DNA from: Streptomyces sp. TN58
GTDB taxonomy: Bacteria > Actinomycetota > Actinomycetes > Streptomycetales > Streptomycetaceae
Length of the DNA: 64,000 bases
Direction of reading: 5' to 3'
NCBI RefSeq assembly: GCF_001941845.1
Contig: NZ_CP018870.1
Location: 3,876,501-3,940,500, forward strand
In this document: positions 1 to 8,316 of the stretch, piece by piece
How the letters are laid out: each line of letters opens with the position of its first letter
Numbering within the stretch: the first letter of the stretch is position 1
Position numbers and translations under genes: made by a program
The notes under the pieces: model-generated
What the model was told of the DNA's origin: nothing
Seen by the model: the letters and a program-made list of their open reading frames with translations, nothing else
Database searches by the model: none

Positions 1-644
1 TCGGCACGAAGGGCCGCTCGGCCCTTCTGACCCTGCTGGCCACCGGCCTCTCACGGGAACAGGTGGTCGTCGTCGACCCCAGCGCCAAGGTCATCGACAT
101 GGCCAACGCCGAGGGGTTCACGGGTGTGGTGGGCGACGCCACCCGCTCGGACGTCCTGCTCCGCGCCGAGCTCCAGAAGGCCCGTCAGGTCGTCATCGCC
201 ACCCAGCGCGACGACACCGCGGTCCTGGTCACGCTGACCGCCCGGCAGCTCAACCGCGGAGCGAAGATCGTCGCCGCGGTGCGCGAGGAGGAGAACGCCC
301 CCCTGCTGCGCCAGTCCGGGGCCGACGCGGTCATCACGAGCGCGAGCGCCGCCGGCCGGCTGCTGGGCCTGTCGGTGCTCAGCCCCAGCGCGGGCACCGT
401 GATGGAGGACCTGATCCAGCAGGGCAGCGGCCTGGACCTCATCGAACGGCCCGTCCGCAAGGCCGAGGTCGGCAAGTCGGTGCGCGACACCGACGACCTG
501 GTCGTGAACGTCCTCCGCGGCCATCGGCTGCTCCCGTACGACGACCCGCACGCCAGCCCCCTCCAGCTGACGGACCGTCTCATCACCATCGTGCGGGCGG
601 TTCCGTCCACCGCCGCGAGGACGATACTGGGTCCTGCCGAGTAG
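1..644 (+). CDS. TrkA-N/RCK potassium-channel regulatory protein (5' end cut by window)
   Basis: The gene enters from the left edge: the reading frame is open from base 3 and shows no start in the window. The translation opens with the end of a Rossmann glycine motif (GTKGRS), then an acidic strand end (VVVVDPS) and a GDATR segment, the order of a TrkA-N (RCK) domain that binds NAD(H) or nucleotide and gates K+ transport. The C-terminal ~80 residues resemble an RCK-C-like segment. In actinomycetes this arrangement is usually the cytoplasmic half of a K+ channel with an N-terminal pore, but no membrane segment lies inside the window, so the pore is an inference. A stand-alone TrkA subunit is the alternative. 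Confidence 0.8.
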   Translation, partial: GTKGRSALLTLLATGLSREQVVVVDPSAKVIDMANAEGFTGVVGDATRSDVLLRAELQKARQVVIATQRDDTAVLVTLTARQLNRGAKIVAAVREEENAPLLRQSGADAVITSASAAGRLLGLSVLSPSAGTVMEDLIQQGSGLDLIERPVRKAEVGKSVRDTDDLVVNVLRGHRLLPYDDPHASPLQLTDRLITIVRAVPSTAARTILGPAE

Positions 645-670
645 CCGCGCCGTGGCGTAGCCTCCGGGCC

Positions 671-1648
671 ATGCATGCGATCACCATCGAGCAGCCCGGC
701 GGCCCCGAAGCCCTCGTCTGGGCCGACGTTCCCGATCCGGTACCGGGCGAGGGCGAGGTCCTCGTCGAGGTCGCGGCAAGCGCCGTGAACCGCGCCGACG
801 TCCTCCAGCGGCAGGGCTTCTACGATCCGCCGCCGGGCGCCTCGCGCCTTCCGGGGCTGGAGTGCTCCGGGCGGATCGCCGCCGTCGGGGCGGGGGTCTC
901 GGGCTGGGCGGTGGGCGACGAGGTCTGCGCCCTGCTGGCCGGCGGCGGCTACGCGCAGCGGGTAGCGGTGCCGGCCGGGCAGCTGCTGCCGGTCCCTCCG
1001 GGGGTGGACCTGGTGACGGCCGCGGCGCTGCCCGAGGTCGTCACGACGGTGTGGTCCAACGTGTTCATGGTGGCCGGGCTGCGCCCCGGCGAAACCCTGC
1101 TGGTGCACGGCGGGGCCAGCGGCATCGGGACGATGGCGATCCAGCTGGGCAAGGCGGTGGGCGCGACGGTCGCCGTCACGGCCGGCGGCCCGGACAAGCT
1201 GGCCCGCTGCAAGGAGTTGGGCGCGGACGTCCTCGTCGACTACCGCGAGCAGGACTTCGTCGCCGCGGTACGGGACGCTACGGGTGGGGCCGGGGCGGAC
1301 GTGATCCTGGACATCATGGGCGCCAAGTACCTTTCGCGGAACGTGGACGCCCTCGCCGTGAACGGCCGGCTCGCGGTGATCGGGCTCCAGGGCGGGGTGA
1401 AGGGCGAGCTGAACCTGGGCGCGCTGCTGGCGAAGCGGGCGGCGATCACGGCCACGTCGCTGCGGGCGCGGCCGCTGGAGGAGAAGGCGGCGATCGTGGC
1501 CGCCGTGCGCGAGCACGTGTGGCCGCTCGTGGCCGCCGGCCGGGTGCGGCCGGTGGTCCACGCGGCGTTCCCGATGCGGGACGCCGCCGAGGCCCACCGG
1601 GTCATGGAGGCGGGCACGCACGTGGGCAAACTGCTGCTCACGGTGTGA
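671..1648 (+). CDS. NAD(P)H:quinone oxidoreductase, zinc-free MDR family
   Basis: 325 residues, usual length for quinone oxidoreductases of the medium-chain dehydrogenase/reductase superfamily. The N-terminal GroES-like fold contains the QOR pattern SAVNRADVLQRQGFY. A Rossmann motif HGGASGIGTMAIQLGK follows at about residues 147-162. The structural and catalytic zinc ligands of alcohol dehydrogenases are absent, which fits the zinc-independent QOR branch. The predicted role is NADPH-dependent reduction of quinones or other alpha,beta-unsaturated carbonyls in the cytoplasm; the substrate cannot be read from sequence. It is transcribed towards the bkd operon, with a strong hairpin between the two 3' ends. 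Confidence 0.88.
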   Translation: MHAITIEQPGGPEALVWADVPDPVPGEGEVLVEVAASAVNRADVLQRQGFYDPPPGASRLPGLECSGRIAAVGAGVSGWAVGDEVCALLAGGGYAQRVAVPAGQLLPVPPGVDLVTAAALPEVVTTVWSNVFMVAGLRPGETLLVHGGASGIGTMAIQLGKAVGATVAVTAGGPDKLARCKELGADVLVDYREQDFVAAVRDATGGAGADVILDIMGAKYLSRNVDALAVNGRLAVIGLQGGVKGELNLGALLAKRAAITATSLRARPLEEKAAIVAAVREHVWPLVAAGRVRPVVHAAFPMRDAAEAHRVMEAGTHVGKLLLTV

Positions 1649-1675
1649 GCGCGAGCGGCGGGCGGCACCGCTGCG

Positions 1676-1702
1676 GGCCCCGGGGCACTTGGCCCCGGGG
1701 CC
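1676..1702. terminator. Bidirectional hairpin between convergent genes
   Basis: An 11-bp GC-rich inverted repeat (GGCCCCGGGGC / GCCCCGGGGCC) with a 5-nt loop lies between the stop codons of the quinone oxidoreductase and the E2 gene. There is no clear U tract, which is common for Streptomyces terminators. Confidence 0.6.
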
Positions 1703-1709
1703 GCCACGG

Positions 1710-3080
1710 CTACAGCGTGCGCAGCAGTACCGCCGGGGACTCCACGCAGTCCGCGACGTAGCGGAGGAAGCCGCCCGCCGTGCCGCCGTCGCAGACCCGG
1801 TGGTCGAAGGTCAGCGACAGCTGGACGACCTTGCGCACCGCCAGCTGCCCCTCGTGGACCCACGGCTTGTCGATGATCCGGCCGACGCCGAGCATCGCCG
1901 CTTCCGGGTGGTTGATGATCGGCGTGGAGCCGTCGACCCCGAAGACCCCGTAGTTGTTCAGGGTGAAAGTGCCGCCCGTCAGGTCCGCCGGGGCCAGCTT
2001 GCCCGCGCGGGCGAGCTCGGTCAGCCGTGCGAACTCCGCCGACAGCGACTCCGGATTGCGGCCCTGGGCGTCCCGGACGACCGGGACCACCAGACCCCGC
2101 TCGGTCTGCGCGGCGAAGCCGAGGTGCACCGAGGGGAGCCGGACGATCTCCTTGGCCGCCAGGTCCACGGTGGAGTTCAGCTCCGGGTACTTGGCCAGCG
2201 CGGCCGTGCAGATCCGGGCCAGCAGCGCGAGGACCGAGATCTTGGGGCCATCCACGGCGTTCATCGCGGCCCGGGCCGCCATCAGCTCGGTGGCGTCCGC
2301 GTCGACCCAGCAGGTGGCGTCCGGGATCTCGCGGCGGCTGCGCGACAGCTTCTCGGCGACCGCGCCGCGCAGCCCCTTGAGCGGGATCCGCTCACCCTGC
2401 GCCGCCACCGCGACCGCCGCGGGGGCGGGAGCGGCGGCCGGGGCGGGCTCGCGCAGTGCGGCCAGGGCCGCCTCGACGTCGGCGCGCAGGATCAGGCCCT
2501 CCGGGCCCGAGCCGTGCAGCGCGCGCAGGTCCACCCCGTGGTCCTTGGCGAGCTTGCGCACCAGCGGCGAGATGACGGGCACCGGCCCGGCGTGAACGGC
2601 CGGAGCGGCAGGAACGACCGGAGCGGCCGGAGCGGCAGCGGCGGCCGGAGCCGCCGCTGCGGGCGCGGGGGCCGCGACCGGCGCCGACACCGCGGCGGTG
2701 ACGGGTCGCACCCGTCGCCGGCGCGCCGGGCGCGAGTGGTCCGAGCCGTAGCCGATCAGCGGCCGGGGAGCCTCGCCGGAGCCTTCGGACTCGGCGGCCT
2801 CGGCCGCCTCCGCGGCCCCGGCGGGCATCGACTGCGCACCCACCGCCACAGTGATCAGCGGGGCGCCGACCGGCAGTTCCTCGCCCTCCTCCCCGAAGCG
2901 GGCGGTGACCACTCCGCCGTACGGGCAGGGCACCTCCACCATCGCCTTGGCCGTCTCGACCTCGACGACCGGCTGGTCGATGGCGACGACATCGCCCACC
3001 GCCACCAGCCAGCGCACGATCTCGGCCTCGGTCAGACCCTCACCGAGGTCGGGCAGCTTGAATTCCATGACCTGCGGCAT
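1710..3080 (-). CDS. bkdC: Branched-chain 2-oxoacid dehydrogenase E2 (dihydrolipoyl acyltransferase)
   Basis: 456 residues. An N-terminal lipoyl domain carries the lipoylation motif ETAKA (Lys about 45). A long Ala/Pro-rich linker follows, then a peripheral subunit-binding domain around residues 165-200, and a C-terminal catalytic domain with HRVCDG, the HxxxDG acyltransferase signature, near residue 427. It moves the acyl group from E1 to CoA. The ATG overlaps the E1beta stop (TGATG), implying translational coupling. The E1alpha/E1beta/E2 gene order, together with the Lrp regulator next door, favours branched-chain oxoacid over pyruvate dehydrogenase, because actinomycete PDH normally uses a homodimeric AceE-type E1. 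Products would feed branched-chain fatty acid and polyketide starter units. No E3 gene is present in the window. Confidence 0.9.
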   Translation of the reverse strand: MPQVMEFKLPDLGEGLTEAEIVRWLVAVGDVVAIDQPVVEVETAKAMVEVPCPYGGVVTARFGEEGEELPVGAPLITVAVGAQSMPAGAAEAAEAAESEGSGEAPRPLIGYGSDHSRPARRRRVRPVTAAVSAPVAAPAPAAAAPAAAAAPAAPVVPAAPAVHAGPVPVISPLVRKLAKDHGVDLRALHGSGPEGLILRADVEAALAALREPAPAAAPAPAAVAVAAQGERIPLKGLRGAVAEKLSRSRREIPDATCWVDADATELMAARAAMNAVDGPKISVLALLARICTAALAKYPELNSTVDLAAKEIVRLPSVHLGFAAQTERGLVVPVVRDAQGRNPESLSAEFARLTELARAGKLAPADLTGGTFTLNNYGVFGVDGSTPIINHPEAAMLGVGRIIDKPWVHEGQLAVRKVVQLSLTFDHRVCDGGTAGGFLRYVADCVESPAVLLRTL

Positions 3081-4099
3081 CAGTTCTCCCACTGCAGGCG
3101 GGCCACGGCGTCGAGGATCCGTTCGACACCGGGCAGGTGGTGCTTCTCCAGCATCGGCGGCGGGTAGGGGATGTCGAAGCCCGTCACCCGCAGCACCGGG
3201 GCCTCCAGGTGGTGGAAGCACCGCTCGGTGACCCGGGCGGCGATCTCCGCGCCCGGCCCGCCGAAGCCGCCGGCCTCGTGGACGACGACCGCGCGCCCGG
3301 TGCGGCGTACGGATGCCACGACCGTCTCCTCGTCGAAGGGGACCAGGGAGCGCAGGTCCACGACCTCCAGGTCCCAGCCCTCCTCCCGGGCCGCCTCGGC
3401 CGCCTCCAGGCAGACCGGCAGCGACGGGCCGTAGGTGATCAGGGTGGCGCTCGTACCCGTCCGGCGGACGAGGGCCTTGCCGATGCCCGGGACGGCCGCC
3501 GGCGCCTGCGGCGACCAGTCGGCCTTCGACCAGTACAGCCGCTTCGGCTCCAGGAAGACCACCGGGTCGTCGCTCGCGATCGACGCGCGCAGCAGCCCGT
3601 AGGCGTCCTCGACGGTCGCCGGGGTGACCACCGTCAGGCCGGGCGTCGCCACGTAGTACGCCTCGGAGGAGTCGCAGTGGTGCTCCACGCCGCCGATGCC
3701 GCCGCCGTACGGCACGCGGATGGTGATCGGCAGCGGCATGGCGCCGCGGGTGCGGTTGCGCATCTTCGCCACGTGCGAGATCAGCTGCTCGAAAGCCGGA
3801 TAGGCGAAGGCGTCGAACTGCATCTCCACCACAGGCCGCAGCCCGTACATGGCCATGCCGACCGCCGTACCCAGGATCCCGGCCTCGGCGAGGGGGGTGT
3901 CCGTGCAGCGGTCCTCGCCGAACTCCTTGGCCAGGCCGTCCGTGATGCGGAAGACGCCGCCGAGTGTGCCGACGTCCTCGCCCATGACGTGGACCGTCGG
4001 GTCCTCGGCCATCGCGTCGCGCATCGCCCGCGTCAGGGCCTGCGCCATCGTCGCGGGCTTGGCCCCCGTCTTCGCGGACTTCGCCGCCACCGTCGTCAC
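3080..4099 (-). CDS. bkdB: Branched-chain 2-oxoacid dehydrogenase E1 beta subunit
   Basis: 339 residues from a GTG that overlaps the E1alpha stop (GTGA). Longer in-frame extensions run inside the E1alpha gene and were rejected. It shows transketolase-family pyrimidine-binding features (MGEDVGTLGGVFR near residue 40 and an EAGILGTAVGMAMYG segment) followed by a transketolase C domain. Beta subunits pair with alpha to form the alpha2beta2 thiamine-diphosphate E1 that decarboxylates the oxoacid and acylates the lipoyl arm. It is translationally coupled on both sides, consistent with fixed stoichiometry in the complex. Confidence 0.92.
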   Translation of the reverse strand: MTTVAAKSAKTGAKPATMAQALTRAMRDAMAEDPTVHVMGEDVGTLGGVFRITDGLAKEFGEDRCTDTPLAEAGILGTAVGMAMYGLRPVVEMQFDAFAYPAFEQLISHVAKMRNRTRGAMPLPITIRVPYGGGIGGVEHHCDSSEAYYVATPGLTVVTPATVEDAYGLLRASIASDDPVVFLEPKRLYWSKADWSPQAPAAVPGIGKALVRRTGTSATLITYGPSLPVCLEAAEAAREEGWDLEVVDLRSLVPFDEETVVASVRRTGRAVVVHEAGGFGGPGAEIAARVTERCFHHLEAPVLRVTGFDIPYPPPMLEKHHLPGVERILDAVARLQWEN

Positions 4100-5232
4100 G
4101 CCTGGTCCTCGGCTTCCAGCTCGGCACGGAGCATGGCCGCCTGCTCGCGCAGGCGGTCCGTCTGCTCCGCGTAGACATGCGCGAACAGGTCCATCGGATC
4201 CACCACCGGATCGGCGTTCATCCCGTCGCGCAGGGACGCCGCCATCGCCTCGGCCTCGTCGCGCGCGGCCGTGATGCCCGCCTCGTCGAGGATTCCGCGC
4301 GCGGTCAGCTCGCGCTCCAGCAGGACGATCGGGTCGTGTGCCTTCCACGCCTCGACCTCCGCGTCACCGCGGTAGCGCGTCGCGTCGTCGGCGTTGGTGT
4401 GCGCCTCCATGCGGTACGTGACGGCCTCGATCAGCGTCGGGCCGCCGCCGGAGCGGGCCCGCCGGACGGCCTCGGACAGCACCTCGTGCATCGCGGCGAT
4501 GTCGTTGCCGTCGACCAGCCGGCCCGGCATGCCGTATCCGACGGCCTTGTGGGCCAGCGTCGGGGCGGCGGTCTGCTTGGCGAGCGGGACGGAGATCGCG
4601 AAGCCGTTGTTCTGCACGAGGAAGACCACGGGGGCCTTCCACACGGCGGCGAAGTTCAGCGCCTCGTGGAAGTCGCCCTCACTGGTGCCGCCGTCGCCGA
4701 CCATGGCGAGGGCGACGACGTCGTCGCCGCGCAGCCGCGCCGCGTGCGCCAGGCCCACCGCGTGCGGCAGCTGGGTGGCGAGCGGGGTCGAGAGGGGGGC
4801 TATGCGGTGCTCGCGCGGGTCGTAGCCGGTGTGCCAGTCGCCGCGCAGCAGGGTCAGCGCCTGTACGGGGTCCAGTCCGCGCGCCACGGCCGCCAGGGTG
4901 TCGCGGTAGCTCGGGAAGAGCCAGTCCTGCTCTTCCAGGACCATCGCGGCGGCGATCTCGCAGGCCTCCTGGCCGACGGTGGAGGGGTACACGGCGAGCC
5001 GGCCCTGCTTGGTGAGCGCCGTGGCCTGGGCGTTGTAGCGACGGCCGCGGACCAGCTCGGCGTAGCACCGGCGCATCAGCGCGGGGTCGAGGCGGTCGGC
5101 CGCCTCGGTGCCCAGCACGCGGTAGGGCTCGGCGTCCGGAAGCAGCGGGGCGGCGTCCGTACGGGGCCTCCAGGCGGGCGGCGGGGTGGGACGGTGGGAC
5201 GCACCGGCACCGGGCAGCTCTTGGACCGTCAT
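4096..5232 (-). CDS. bkdA: Branched-chain 2-oxoacid dehydrogenase E1 alpha subunit
   Basis: 378 residues from an ATG preceded by GAGGAGG at good spacing; an in-frame GTG 12 bases upstream overlaps that ribosome site and was rejected. The thiamine-diphosphate fingerprint is present: GDGGTSEGDFHEALNF through to QNN, the classic GDG...NN spacing. A serine- and threonine-rich phosphorylation-loop-like region follows downstream. It is the first gene of a three-gene operon E1alpha-E1beta-E2, transcribed away from a divergent Lrp/AsnC regulator. A short inverted repeat in the shared promoter region (ACCGA-N4-TCGGT) resembles the operator of the nearby paa genes. Confidence 0.92.
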   Translation of the reverse strand: MTVQELPGAGASHRPTPPPAWRPRTDAAPLLPDAEPYRVLGTEAADRLDPALMRRCYAELVRGRRYNAQATALTKQGRLAVYPSTVGQEACEIAAAMVLEEQDWLFPSYRDTLAAVARGLDPVQALTLLRGDWHTGYDPREHRIAPLSTPLATQLPHAVGLAHAARLRGDDVVALAMVGDGGTSEGDFHEALNFAAVWKAPVVFLVQNNGFAISVPLAKQTAAPTLAHKAVGYGMPGRLVDGNDIAAMHEVLSEAVRRARSGGGPTLIEAVTYRMEAHTNADDATRYRGDAEVEAWKAHDPIVLLERELTARGILDEAGITAARDEAEAMAASLRDGMNADPVVDPMDLFAHVYAEQTDRLREQAAMLRAELEAEDQA

Positions 5233-5295
5233 GGCGGCGTACACCTCCTCGTGGGAAGCGGGCAGGGGTGGCCCCGGATGTGAGGCCCCTCACCT

Positions 5296-5309
5296 ACCGA
5301 TTGTTCGGT
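5296..5309. promoter_or_regulatory. Inverted repeat ACCGA-N4-TCGGT in the bkd divergent promoter
   Basis: ACCGATTGTTCGGT has 5-bp arms identical to those of the operator found before paaN/paaH and before paaA, with a different 4-base centre (TTGT versus TCGT). It lies 64 bases upstream of the E1alpha start and about 100 bases upstream of the Lrp-type gene. The arms match, but the flanking bases conserved between the two paa sites do not. Confidence 0.45.
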
Positions 5310-5410
5310 TGCCTGCGCATTTTGGCTACAGGCGGCTCCAGGCTGTGGACAAACTGGCGCCGGGGCCCTGGGATGGATGCAGGACGTCCAGGAGAGGGAG
5401 GCATCGGGCA

Positions 5411-5983
5411 ATGCCGGATGAACAAATGGCCGCGGCCGGTTCCGCACCGGTTCCACCTGGGGGCGCACCGGGAGCCTCCGCGGCCCCTCCCGTCGCACCA
5501 CGGCCCCTGGACCCGATCGACCGGTCGATCATGCGGCTGCTGCAGGCGGACGGCCGGGCCTCCATACGCTCCGTGGCCGAGCAGGTCCACGTCTCGCGGG
5601 CGAACGCGTACGCGCGGATCAACCGGCTCATCGACGACGGGGTGATCCGCGGCTTCACTGCACGCGTCAACCACGAGCGCGCGGGCCAGGGCGCCTCCGC
5701 CTACATCACCCTGAAGATCGTCCAGAACTCCTGGCGAACGGTCCGCGAACAGCTGCGCGAGCTCCCCGGCGCCGCGCACATCGCCCTGGTCAGCGGCGAC
5801 TTCGACGTCCTGCTCCTCGTGCACACCCCGGACAACCGGACCCTGCGCGAGCTGGTCCTGACCCGCCTCCAGGCCATCCCGGAGGTCCTGTCGACGCGCA
5901 CCCTGCTGGTCTTCGAGGAAACCGACCTCCTCGCCCCCGGCCCGGGCCCCTCGGGCGGCCCGGCGGCAATCGCCGAGGAGTAG
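5411..5983 (+). CDS. bkdR: Lrp/AsnC-family transcriptional regulator of the bkd operon
   Basis: 190 residues from an ATG with GGGAGG about 10 bases upstream. After a ~35-residue Ala/Pro-rich leader, an AsnC-type winged helix starts at LDPIDRSIMRLLQADGR and includes a recognition helix HVSRANAYARINRLIDDGVI. A RAM (ligand-binding) domain follows. It is divergent from the E1alpha gene, as BkdR-type Lrp regulators of branched-chain oxoacid dehydrogenases commonly are. The inferred role is control of the bkd operon in response to branched-chain amino acids or their oxoacids; no ligand is visible in the sequence. Confidence 0.85.
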   Translation: MPDEQMAAAGSAPVPPGGAPGASAAPPVAPRPLDPIDRSIMRLLQADGRASIRSVAEQVHVSRANAYARINRLIDDGVIRGFTARVNHERAGQGASAYITLKIVQNSWRTVREQLRELPGAAHIALVSGDFDVLLLVHTPDNRTLRELVLTRLQAIPEVLSTRTLLVFEETDLLAPGPGPSGGPAAIAEE

Positions 5984-6027
5984 GGGGCGTCCGGGTGACA
6001 GGGCGGCGCGGTGCGACCGTTTGCGCC

Positions 6028-6064
6028 GGTCCGGGAGCGGGCCGACACGGCCGGCACCCGGACC
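6028..6064. terminator. Possible bidirectional terminator
   Basis: An 8-bp inverted repeat (GGTCCGGG / CCCGGACC) encloses a second small stem, between the convergent Lrp and TetR genes. It is plausible but weaker than the other hairpins here. Confidence 0.4.
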
Positions 6065-6096
6065 GCCGGTGTGGCTGTCGGGCGGCCGGCGGGTGG

Positions 6097-6684
6097 TCAG
6101 CGGGTGGTGCGCAGGCCGTCGAAGGCCATGTGGACGACCGCGTCCGCCAGCTGTTCGGGGCCGGTGCCCGGGTGTGGGCGGTACCACTCGACCAGCGAGT
6201 TCACCATGCCGAAGAGGAGGCGGGTGGCGAGGCGGATGTCCACGTCCGCCCGCAGGTCGCCGTCCGCGGCGGCGGCCTTCAGCAGCTCCGCCACCTGGTG
6301 GTCGAACTCCCGGCGGCGCTCAAGCGCCCACCTCTCGGTGCGGGTGTTGCCCCGGACCCGCAGCAGCAGCGTCACGTACGGCAGCTCGCCGACCAGCACC
6401 TCGACCGTGCGGCGCGTGACGTACTCGACGCGCTCGACGGCCCGGCCGCGGACCGCCCCCGGCTCCTCCAGCACCGCGAAGAGCCCGTCGAGGGCCCGGC
6501 TGACGGCTCGCCGCAGCAGCTCCTCCTTGCCCGTGACGTGGTGGTAGATCGAGGACTTCGAGATGCCCGCGGCCTTGGACAGGTGCTCCATCGAGGTGCC
6601 GTCGTAGCCGCGCTCGTTGAAGACCTGCACGGCCACGGACAGCAGCGTCTCGGGGGTGTAGGTGTCGCGCTTGACCGTGGTCAC
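6097..6684 (-). CDS. TetR-family regulator, probable PaaR of phenylacetate catabolism
   Basis: 195 residues from a GTG overlapping the paaH stop (GTGA), so it is co-translated with paaH. A TetR N-terminal helix-turn-helix lies at about residues 10-55, ending in SKAAGISKSSIYHHVTGKEELL. The C-terminal ligand domain is helical and unremarkable. Its position in the paaH transcript, and an identical 18-bp operator at the paaH/paaN and paaA promoters, suggest it is the local repressor of the phenylacetate genes, released by phenylacetyl-CoA as for other PaaR proteins. The ligand and the operator assignment are inferences. Confidence 0.82.
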   Translation of the reverse strand: MTTVKRDTYTPETLLSVAVQVFNERGYDGTSMEHLSKAAGISKSSIYHHVTGKEELLRRAVSRALDGLFAVLEEPGAVRGRAVERVEYVTRRTVEVLVGELPYVTLLLRVRGNTRTERWALERRREFDHQVAELLKAAAADGDLRADVDIRLATRLLFGMVNSLVEWYRPHPGTGPEQLADAVVHMAFDGLRTTR

Positions 6685-8192
6685 AGCGTGCCCTCCTCGT
6701 CGCCCGCCGCGTAGCCCAGCTTGAACAGCGCCAGCGAGGGCGCGTACCGGCCGCCGGGGCAGCGCTCGTCGAGGTGGTGCAGCAGGTCGTAGGCCCAGTC
6801 CCGGCCGAGCCGGTCGTGCCATTCGGAGGGGCCCAGCGGGTAGTTGACGCCGAGCCGCATCGCGGTGTCGATGTCCTCGGCGGAGGCCACGCCCCGGGCC
6901 ACGGCGTCGGCGGTGAGGTCGATCAGCATCGCCACGGTCCGGGCGACGATCATGCCGGGGACGTCGCCGATGACGGAGACCTGCTTGCCGAGCTTCTGGA
7001 AGAGGCCGATCGCCTCGGCGAGGGTGCGCTCGCTGGTGTCCTCGCTCGCGGAGAGGGCGATCCGGGTGGCGCCCCGGTAGTCGAGCGCGAGGTCGAAGTA
7101 GACGACGTCGGCGAACTCGACGGAGGTCTTGCCGTCCGCGAGGACGAGCTGGCCCTCGCCGGGCAGCTGGATGTACGGGCCGCCCTGCTCGGCGGCCGTG
7201 ACCGCGATCCCGGCCTCCTGGAGCAGGTCGGCCAGTTCGGCGGCGGGGCCGAGGTCGCCGACGACGGTCACCTTGTCGGGGGCCTCCTCGGGCCCGGCGG
7301 TGTGCGGCTGCGCGGCGACCGCGTCGGGGCCGTACGGGAACCAGCCGTGCCCCGACTTGCGGCCCAGGCGGCCCGACTGGACCAGCCGGCGCTGCGCGAG
7401 CGACGGGGTGAACTTGGGGCTGCGGAAGAAGGACTCCCACACGGAGCGGGTCACGGCCTCGTTGACGTCCTGGCCGATCAGGTCGGTCAGGGCGAAGGGC
7501 CCCATCTTGAAGCCGCCGCTCTCGCGGAGCACGGCGTCGATGGTGGCCGGGTCGGCGCCCTGCTCCTCGTACACCGCGAAGGCCTCGGCGTAGAAGGGGC
7601 GGGCGATCCGGTTGACGATGAAGCCGGGGGTGTCGGCGCAGCGCACCGGCGTCTTGCCCCAGCCGAGGACCGTGCGGTAGGCGCGCTCGGCGGCGTCCGG
7701 GTCGGTCGCGGAGCCGCTGACCACCTCGACGAGCGGGAGCAGCGGGGCCGGGTTGAAGAAGTGCAGGCCGAGGAAGCGGCCGGGGTGTGCGAGACCGGCG
7801 GCGAGCTCGGTGACGGAGAGGGAGGAGGTGTTCGTGGCGAGCAGCGCGTCCGGCTCCAGCACGTCTTCGAGCGCGGCGAAGAGGGTCTGCTTGATCCCGA
7901 CGTTCTCGACGACGGCCTCGATGACGAGGGCGGCCCCGGCGAGGTCGGCGAGGGCCCCGGCGGGGGCGATCCGGCCGACCGCCTCCGCGGCCTCGGCCCG
8001 GTCCAGACGGCCCTTCGCGGCCATCCGCTCGACACGGTCCTGCACGATGGCGACGCCGCCGGAGGCGAGCGCGGCATCGATGTCGTAGATCAGCACACGG
8101 TGGCCGGCGAGAAGGGCCACCTGGGCGATGCCCTGGCCCATCGTGCCCGCTCCGACGACCGCCACAGTGCGGGACCGCTCGATTGCTGTCAT
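6681..8192 (-). CDS. paaH: 3-hydroxyacyl-CoA dehydrogenase (3-hydroxyadipyl-CoA), PaaH/PaaC type
   Basis: 503 residues, the length of the phenylacetate-pathway two-domain family rather than the ~280-residue single-domain HBDH. The NAD+ Rossmann motif VVGAGTMGQGIAQ sits near residue 13. A first C-terminal helical domain follows, then a second degenerate copy ending with the ARTVAMLIDLTADAV segment. GGAGG lies 8 bases before the ATG. It oxidises 3-hydroxyadipyl-CoA to 3-oxoadipyl-CoA, late in phenylacetate degradation. The upstream region shared with divergent paaN contains the probable TetR operator. Confidence 0.88.
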   Translation of the reverse strand: MTAIERSRTVAVVGAGTMGQGIAQVALLAGHRVLIYDIDAALASGGVAIVQDRVERMAAKGRLDRAEAAEAVGRIAPAGALADLAGAALVIEAVVENVGIKQTLFAALEDVLEPDALLATNTSSLSVTELAAGLAHPGRFLGLHFFNPAPLLPLVEVVSGSATDPDAAERAYRTVLGWGKTPVRCADTPGFIVNRIARPFYAEAFAVYEEQGADPATIDAVLRESGGFKMGPFALTDLIGQDVNEAVTRSVWESFFRSPKFTPSLAQRRLVQSGRLGRKSGHGWFPYGPDAVAAQPHTAGPEEAPDKVTVVGDLGPAAELADLLQEAGIAVTAAEQGGPYIQLPGEGQLVLADGKTSVEFADVVYFDLALDYRGATRIALSASEDTSERTLAEAIGLFQKLGKQVSVIGDVPGMIVARTVAMLIDLTADAVARGVASAEDIDTAMRLGVNYPLGPSEWHDRLGRDWAYDLLHHLDERCPGGRYAPSLALFKLGYAAGDEEGTL

Positions 8193-8244
8193 GTCCTGAT
8201 CCTCCCGCACCGACTTTTCCACAGGCCCGCCGGGCCCTCTTGTC

Positions 8245-8262
8245 CCGACCGATCGTTCGGTT
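8245..8262. promoter_or_regulatory. Putative PaaR operator between paaH and paaN
   Basis: The 18 bases CCGACCGATCGTTCGGTT are the exact reverse complement of bases 13239-13256, upstream of paaA. The core ACCGA-TCGT-TCGGT is a near-palindrome, as expected for a TetR dimer. It lies 53 bases before paaH and 55 before paaN, so it could control both. Confidence 0.7.
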
Positions 8263-8316
8263 ACTCTAACTCCAGTCTGCTCTCCTTCGCCCGGCTCAAC
8301 GAGGAGTTGGTCCCTG

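Noticed and set aside
5344..5352. Single TGTGGACAA, the Streptomyces DnaA box, before bkdR.
   Set aside because: A lone 9-mer can occur by chance and has no neighbour. Only the inverted pair near 36.85 kb was kept.
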